Positions 58,683-64,000 of a DNA stretch of 64,000 nucleotides are shown in pieces (the stretch's first letter is position 1; the number at the start of each line of letters is the position of its first letter). A program made the position numbers and the translations under genes. The stretch spans positions 66,061,242 through 66,125,241 of the forward strand of contig NC_134401.1 in NCBI RefSeq assembly GCF_050003625.1, given 5' to 3'. Below the pieces are notes generated by a model. It saw only the letters and a list, made by a program, of their open reading frames with translations. It was not told the origin of the DNA and ran no database searches. This stretch comes from Haematobia irritans (Eukaryota > Arthropoda > Insecta > Diptera > Muscidae).

Positions 58683-59851
58683 CCGTCACATCAGCCGCTT
58701 CAATCGAGTCATCAAGAATGTTCTCTTCAGAGATCTCGGTGACTCTCGCAATAACCATAGATTCAACTTTGGTGAGTTCTGAGGCAATAAAAACCTCCTC
58801 TCGCATACGGTGTCTATCCATGTCTTATACTTTGGTATCTCTCTCGACTTCGCAAGAGGATCCGCTTACTTCTGATTCAGACAGAGGCTTGTCCATTTCT
58901 GAATCCTTTAGCTGATCGTTTTTATGTACCTTCATTTGGATATAATGAAAGCCATAACATACACGGCCCTTGGACTTTGCTAGATGTGGCAAAGACTGAG
59001 TGTTCAATATAAACACTGCATGCCGCCTTGGTCCATCCACTTCATCCAAACGGCCAACCTTCCAATCAGCTGTTGGAAGATCTGGATTGCATCGTTTCAG
59101 TCTATTTGAAATAGATTCAGGGTCAGAAGGGTTTGCAGGTATCCACGCATGTGCCCTAGGTCTAGCCGGTATGTCTTTCTTCTCGACTAACTCTAGAGCA
59201 GCTCCTTCCCAAACTTCACCAATTAGTATCAGAGCAGCTTTAAAACATTATATAGACCTCTGGTCCTCATATGCGACTAGCTTACATCGTCCTTGATACC
59301 AACCAGCCTCTTGGTGTCGAGGATCTGGGCCGGGAAACTTTTCCAGCACCTGTGAGTAGACGACAGACAGAGCATTCTCAATTTCCCCCCATTTTTGCTT
59401 TGGAACCATACCGTCCAATGCTCCTTTATTAATGATAGCCATCACAGGCCTGTCTTTATCAACTGAGGCAAACGATCTTTGATCCCTTTGAGGATGGCAG
59501 CTCATCCGGCGATCGTTCCCTTTTTCCAGTCTCAAGAATTCCTTGAGCTCATTTTAAGGAATCGCTTTGTTTAGCCGACAGCGTGCTTGGGTCGACTGAT
59601 CCTAACTTCTTTAGGATAAACAAAGCATTTCTGCGTTCCTTGAATCTCTTTCGTGAGGGACTACCTCCTTTTGATGTCGTTACCTTAGAAAAAGTTCGAC
59701 TTGTCATAGTGTCGCCACCTGTCGACCCGTCTACAGGTCGACTAATTGGGCCTAACTCTTGGTCATTGCCCAGATTTATAACTCCAGTCGATACCCATCC
59801 ACTGGGCCCTGAAGTTAGCAACCCAGTGGATGACTTGGAATTTCGCTGCAT
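58627..59851 (-). pseudogene. LOA-type LINE ORF1 (copy D)
   Basis: Starts at 59,851 (MQRNSKSSTGLLTSGPSG) and runs to 59,549, then breaks. It continues as KQKWGEIENALSVVYSQV with AGWYQGRCKLVAYEDQ (59,535-59,248), then PADWKVGRLDEVDGPRRHAV-type sequence and the acidic tail ending at 58,627, with a stop near 58,822 and several frameshifts. DUF4780-like ORF1 as in copy B; its tail overlaps the ORF2 start by 56 bases in a different frame. Confidence 0.85.
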
Positions 59852-59965
59852 GGCGGCTTAATATTCCACCACACTTGAAATTCTTAGCAGGTACCTATTA
59901 CGATGAGTTTATCCGCTATTGAAGAACACGTCCGTTCCGTTCGACGGTTGAATAGAGATTTTTTT

Positions 59966-59981
59966 TTCTAGTCTACCTCTA
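59966..59981. repeat. Target-site duplication, right (LOA copy D)
   Basis: TTCTAGTCTACCTCTA, partner of 55,789-55,804. Confidence 0.93.
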
Positions 59982-60346
59982 TCTCTTAAAACTGTATTTT
60001 CATCCAAGAACGGTGACAAACTTTTGATTTGGCTGGAAATTTTTAGTTTTCTATGCTTCTCCAGTTGTTGAACGTCTTCTTTGAAGTTAGAATGCTGTTT
60101 GATACGAACTATGGCGATAAGGGAATCGTGAAGCTCAACGGGAGTGAGGGTTGCCTGTTTCGTCGTTCTTCTTTACGATTTTTGGAATTTTTGATAAATC
60201 TCAGAACATAAGCAATAATTCGTTGAAGTGTCTTAAAGGAATTCCTGTGGTTTATTCTGTACAAGAAGTTTTCTGTATCAACGGCCAACATTAGGTTGTG
60301 TAAGTTCTTCTTTCTTTCAGTGATGATCGAATCAGGAGATGGAAGG
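59982..60346 (-). pseudogene. BEL/Pao polyprotein segment upstream of integrase
   Basis: Antisense frame with HRNSFKTLQRIIAYVLRFIK, which matches the BEL/Pao linker between RNase H and integrase (x-L-x-R-I-x-A-Y-x-x-R-F). The frame is short and ends in shifted sequence. It continues, across LOA copy D, into the integrase at 55,788. Confidence 0.7.
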
Positions 60347-60626
60347 TAAGGTTAGGTTAGGTTAAAGTGGCGGCCCGATTAAGATTCAGGCTTACTTAAA
60401 CTATTCAGTCCATTGTGATACCACAATAACTAAAAGTACCTATTACATATGGGCACTTCTAGTTTTAACCGTTGAACCTTCTCGATTGTTTTCTTCGGTT
60501 GAACAAACCAGATTGTTCCAAAAACATTAGCAGACTGCTTAAGTTAACGTTTTCCAGGTCCGCCAGTAATCTGAAGCTATATGTCCCTAAAATTTGCTTA
60601 CGCCTTACACAAAATGCAGGACACTC
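60347..60626 (-). mobile_element. LOA LINE 3' end (copy E), split
   Basis: Antisense 3' tail (AAGGTTAGGTTAGGTTAAAG), 3' UTR and last coding block up to GGACACTCACAC, where the CR1-like LINE is inserted. The copy resumes at 63,951 with GATGTGTTTTATTGATTCC and continues past the window end. Confidence 0.9.
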
Positions 60627-62080
60627 ACACTTAATGAAAAGTTTGTAAATATACCGATGCCAGAGGTGAATGCTGATTTCTATAGTTCCCGAACTGTAAC
60701 GTCCACCTCTCAACGTGGTTTTAGTCTAAGGCATGTATTTGATAATGAGGTGCTTAATAGTATCATGACAATAAAGTCAAACGCTGTCGGTACTGATGAA
60801 ATCTGTCCTAAATTTGTCAAGCATATTATTCCGAGTATACTTAAATACATTACTCATATTATAAATACTATTATAACAACTAGTTCATTTCCAACATTAT
60901 GGAAACTGGCCAAAATTATACCTGTCCCAAAGGGTGCCAACGAATTCCGTCCTATTGCGATTTTACCATTTATCTCGAAAGTGTTTGAAAGACTTGTTAA
61001 TCTACAAATTCTCCAATACTTAACTGAACATAAGATTATAACTGACCGTCAATCTGTATTCAGACCGAGGCATAGCTGTCTCACTGCCTTAGTTGACGTT
61101 GTAGAATCGATACGTAACAATCTTGACAAAAATTAAGTCTCTATTTTGGTACTATTAGATCATTCGAAAGCTTTTGACACTGTCCACTACCCGACTTTGT
61201 ATTATAAACTCATCCACTTGTTTTCATTCTCTGAATCTACTGTACGATTAATGTCTAGCTACTTGGAAGACAGAAAGCAACTGACCGTTTCTGGTAACAA
61301 TGCATCGTCACAGATGACAACAAAAACGGGCGTTCCTCAGGGGTCCATACTTGGACCCTTGCTATATACGATGTACTCGAATGATTTACCGAACCAGCTA
61401 GAACATACGAACATAAGAATGTATGCTGATGATGTCCAGTTATATACATCTACCACTACTGATGCAATCGATAGGTGCGTAATGAATGTTAACAATGATC
61501 TCAACAAGATCCTGGATTGGGCGAATGGAAATGTCCTAGCTCTGAACCCCAATAAATCGAAGGCAATTTTGATTCATAAGAAATCCACAAGTCTGGGCAA
61601 TGTTAACATATTTCTGGGTAACTGCCAAATAGAACTTGTGAAGAAAGTGAAGAATCTTGGAGTAACTTTTAATGAGAATTTGACTTGGTCTGATCATATT
61701 AATGCTAACTGTGGTAAAATATACGGTATGTTGCGTAATCTTTGGTACACTCAAGCGTTTACACCTTTTCGTATAAGACTGCTGTTGGCCAAATCCTATG
61801 TCCTCCCTACTTTGTTGTATTGTTGTGAAATTTTCTCTGGATGTAACACCACCGACTTAAAAAGACTAACAACCACGTTCAACAATATTGCCCGCTATGT
61901 CTTCGGATTGAAACGTTATGATAGTGTGACACTTTTTGCGAACAAAGTTTTTGGTATCCCGTTTGACAAATACGTTCAACTCAGAACTCTGTTATTCCTC
62001 CAAAAAAATTATACACACAAAGGAACCATCATACCTCTACGAACGATTAACATTCGCTAGATCCAACCGTGGTAACAATT
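60627..62080 (+). pseudogene. CR1-like LINE RT (copy c), in-frame stop and frameshift
   Basis: NEFRPIAILPFISKVFERLV, FRPRHSCLTALVDVVESIRN, then TAA at 61,134-61,136, then in the same frame LLDHSKAFDTVHYPTL, TKTGVPQGSILGPLLYTMYS, RMYADDVQLYTS and LGVTFNENLTWSDHI. Near 62,002 a run of seven A shifts the frame (copy b has five; six restores the alignment). The continuation KEPSYLYERLTFARSNRG is in the second frame and is cut by the Mutator-like element at 62,081. Confidence 0.88.
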
Positions 62081-63579
62081 GGCGACCGGACATTTCGCCC
62101 AAAATATTTTTTGGGCGTTATGACCTCCAATGGGGCGGTCACATCGCCCAATTTTAGTTTGGGCTTTATGTCCTCCCTCATCGCGGTCATATGTTCCAAA
62201 AAATAGGCGGTCAAAACGCCTAATATTTTATGGGGAAAATAATGTCGGAATACAAATCAAAAACTGTCCTAAATGAAGTAGTTTTGATCCCCAATTTTGG
62301 TTAACTATATACTTACGGTATTTAATTCAAAATCCCGTAACTAGAAAGACAGTGCAGATCTCGTGGTCTATAAGAAAATTAAGGAGAAAATGGTGCAAAA
62401 CGCTCCACAAAGCCCCCAAGAACTCATAGCACTATTTGCCAAATCAGAACATATGAGTGAATACTAAATGTGCGAAAGCGCGCCGGAAAAGATATTTTAG
62501 CAAACTACTATTATGGAAGCCGATTTGGCATACAGTCTCTTTGCGTTCCACCCCAGTAACTGAAATAATGAATAATATGAATGACGGAGATGCTATTGTT
62601 TTATTGATGTCCCTTTTTCGGTCGTTCCATTTTATCTTATGGGTACAAGAAATTACTAATATTTACGAAGGTTACAAACGACATGTCAGTATAACTGTGT
62701 TAATTTTTTAAATCAAGTTAATAAAACGAAAGATGCAAGAACTTGAGGACAAACTGAATGTGATGAATTTAACAACGGATTCGCGTGCGCGAATTCTCGT
62801 CGTCCTCAAATACTAGCAACTTTCAGTTTATTATCTTGTTCTAAACATTAAAATTGGAAAGAGATGAGATGACCGATGTGCTGCTGATGGGTACTTGAAA
62901 TAAATCGCGCGCGCGATTTTTTTCACGTACCCATTAGCAGCAAATCGATCATCTCATCTTGTTCCAATTTTCAGTTTAAAATACATAATTTTCAATTCAG
63001 CATTTGTCTGGTTTGTTCAAAAGAAAAAAATTATCAATTTCCGAATTTTCATGTTTCAATATATATATTCAAATGTCTTGGAGCTTAAACCGATGTATTT
63101 CACGAGCGAAATAGGTCTTCGTAGTGCCACTTTAGCCGCTTTTCCATTTCAATCGTACGCTGAGAAGAAAAATAGTCAATAATTATGTTCCAGTCAAAAA
63201 CAATTAAAACAAACGATGAAGGTATGCTAGTTTTACATCTTCTTCCAGCATACACAATAAAAGCAGGATTCTATATTTGTCAATAAGAGGCATATCTATC
63301 TATTAACTATTTAAAAAAAATTATGGATAGATGAAGTAATCATATATAGCTTTTGAATGATTTAAGAAAATATATATATTTTGTTATTTTAAATTATTGT
63401 TTATATTCAATTATATTCAAACGGTCATAACACCCACATTTTTTATGGGGCTTATGACCGCGATGAGGGATGACATAAAGCCCAAACTAAAATTGGGCGA
63501 TGTGACCGCCCCAATGGAGGTCATAACGCCCAAAAATCATTTTGGGCGAAATGTCCGTTGGGGGATATGTCCGGTCGCC
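62081..63579. mobile_element. Non-autonomous Mutator-like element, 9-bp TSD
   Basis: Ends GGCGACCGGACAT and ATGTCCGGTCGCC, inside longer inverted termini of about 110-150 bp rich in TTTGGGCG, TTATGACC and GGGCGGTCACATCGCCC motifs. Relative to the right end, the left end lacks about 16 bp just inside the tip. It is flanked by GTAACAATT at 62,072-62,080 and 63,580-63,588 (9-bp TSD). Long TIRs plus a 9-bp TSD are characteristic of Mutator-like elements. No transposase in 1,499 bp; the 84-residue frame at 62,457-62,711 has no domain. An imperfect hairpin of about 125 bp lies at 62,850-62,975. Confidence 0.85.
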
Positions 63580-63588
63580 GTAACAATT

Positions 63589-63743
63589 TGATACAGACTC
63601 GACATAGAAGTCAGTTATCTGAGCGGCAGTTTTATATATATGCGACTCGTCTCTGGAATCAGTTACCCAATCAACTTCAACGTATATACAACACAGTGCA
63701 GTTCAAGACGAAGCTAACAAAATATCTAATTCAGGGCGATTAA
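63589..63743 (+). pseudogene. CR1-like LINE ORF2 C-terminal tail (copy c)
   Basis: LIQTRHRSQLSERQFYIYAT, then RLWNQLPNQLQRIYNTVQFK and a stop at 63,743 (IQGD). It is the expected C-terminus of CR1-type ORF2, continuing SNRGNN from the left side of the Mutator-like insertion. The antisense of the same tail is at 10,610-10,760. Confidence 0.88.
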
Positions 63744-63950
63744 ATAACAAAAAAAAAAAAAATATTAATATCTAATTCATAACCATATTATATGTAATAA
63801 GTCCTATTCATAATTATTATTGTTATACTTCTTAAAATATCTTAAAATATCTACTTATTATATTTATTATAACATTATTAATTCTAATACTCATTATAAG
63901 ATATATATCTTGTGTATTAGGAACCCAAAATAAATAAATGAAATGAAAAT

Positions 63951-64000
63951 GAAAGATGTGTTTTATTGATTCCTTTTCCTCCGCATCATGACAGCTCATA
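63951..64000 (-). mobile_element. LOA LINE copy E, continuation
   Basis: Resumes the antisense LOA sequence (ATTGATTCCTTTTCCTCCGC) interrupted at 60,626 and runs off the window. Confidence 0.88.

Larger units (their letters stand above)
55805..59965 (-). mobile_element. LOA/I-group LINE with 16-bp TSD (copy D)
   Basis: Antisense copy from 3' tail (GGTTAGGTTAAAGTGG) to 5' end, flanked by a perfect 16-bp duplication and sitting inside BEL/Pao. At its 5' end it reads CAACCGTCGAACGGAACGGA, as in copy B near 39,470, preceded by a short A-rich stretch. It is full length at both ends but has an internal deletion joining RT (MYCKDRKTP) to RNase H (QPAIKS) at about 56,556, plus a small deletion in the endonuclease. 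Confidence 0.93.
60627..63950 (+). mobile_element. CR1-like LINE (copy c), inserted in LOA copy E
   Basis: 5'-truncated in the endonuclease-RT linker (TTAATGAAAAGTTTGTAAAT). RT runs to 62,080, is cut by a 1.5-kb Mutator-like element, resumes at 63,589 and ends with a 3' UTR and AATAAATAAATGAAATGAAA tail near 63,950. LOA sequence lies on both sides. Closely related to copy b at 10.6-13.7 kb, including the same in-frame stop. Confidence 0.92.

Overview
This is eukaryotic, AT-rich DNA made almost entirely of transposable elements (TEs). I see no host protein-coding gene, rRNA, functional tRNA or CRISPR array. The TE set (LINEs whose ORF1 carries a DUF4780-like or a PHD/FP-like domain, BEL/Pao and Ty3/gypsy, mariner, hAT, tRNA-derived SINEs) points to an insect. 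Repeats with internal runs like GGGAGCTATAT and GGGCGGGGCCGACTATATTA are, from memory, typical of calyptrate and muscid flies (Musca/Stomoxys/Haematobia type). That organism call is inference.

Layout. 1-0.5 kb: antisense fragment of a LOA/I-group LINE. 1.1-2.8 kb: degraded X element, internally deleted mariner copy and a (TA)n array. 3-5.3 kb: minisatellite, hAT transposase tail, fly interspersed repeats. 5.35-7.35 kb: CR1-like LINE with an open reverse transcriptase (RT). 7.5-9.3 kb: X element with two divergent tRNA-like segments. 9.6-13.7 kb: Y repeat, then an antisense CR1-like LINE split by a hAT MITE. 15.4-16.9 kb: small inverted repeat with two (TA)n arrays. 17.0-22.95 kb: 5.9-kb palindrome, with a second mariner copy near its centre, ending at a 100-N gap. 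23-26 kb: (TA)n and mixed repeats, including a GC-rich hAT MITE with a perfect 8-bp target-site duplication (TSD). 26.3-29.06 kb: gypsy integrase split by an X element. 29.06-39.2 kb: one antisense LINE (called LINE-c here) exploded by at least five insertions. 39.2-47.6 kb: two sense LOA-type LINEs in series. 47.6-51.35 kb: 3.7-kb palindrome centred on (TA)n. 50.7-52.5 kb: PHD/FP-type LINE ORF1 with a 659-bp tandem duplication. 52.7-60.3 kb: gypsy RT, then BEL/Pao split by a LOA LINE with a 16-bp TSD. 60.3-64 kb: three-level nest, with a Mutator-like element inside a CR1-like LINE inside a LOA LINE.

No gene set works together as a host pathway; the relations are parasitic. The SINE shares its 3' tail with the LOA LINE and probably uses its RT. 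The deleted mariner must have moved in trans. Several CACTG-ended elements with 2-bp TSDs look like one non-autonomous family. Many frameshifts are single-base changes in homopolymers, and two large palindromes have their symmetry axis in (TA)n or between (TA)n arrays, so assembly error must be weighed throughout.
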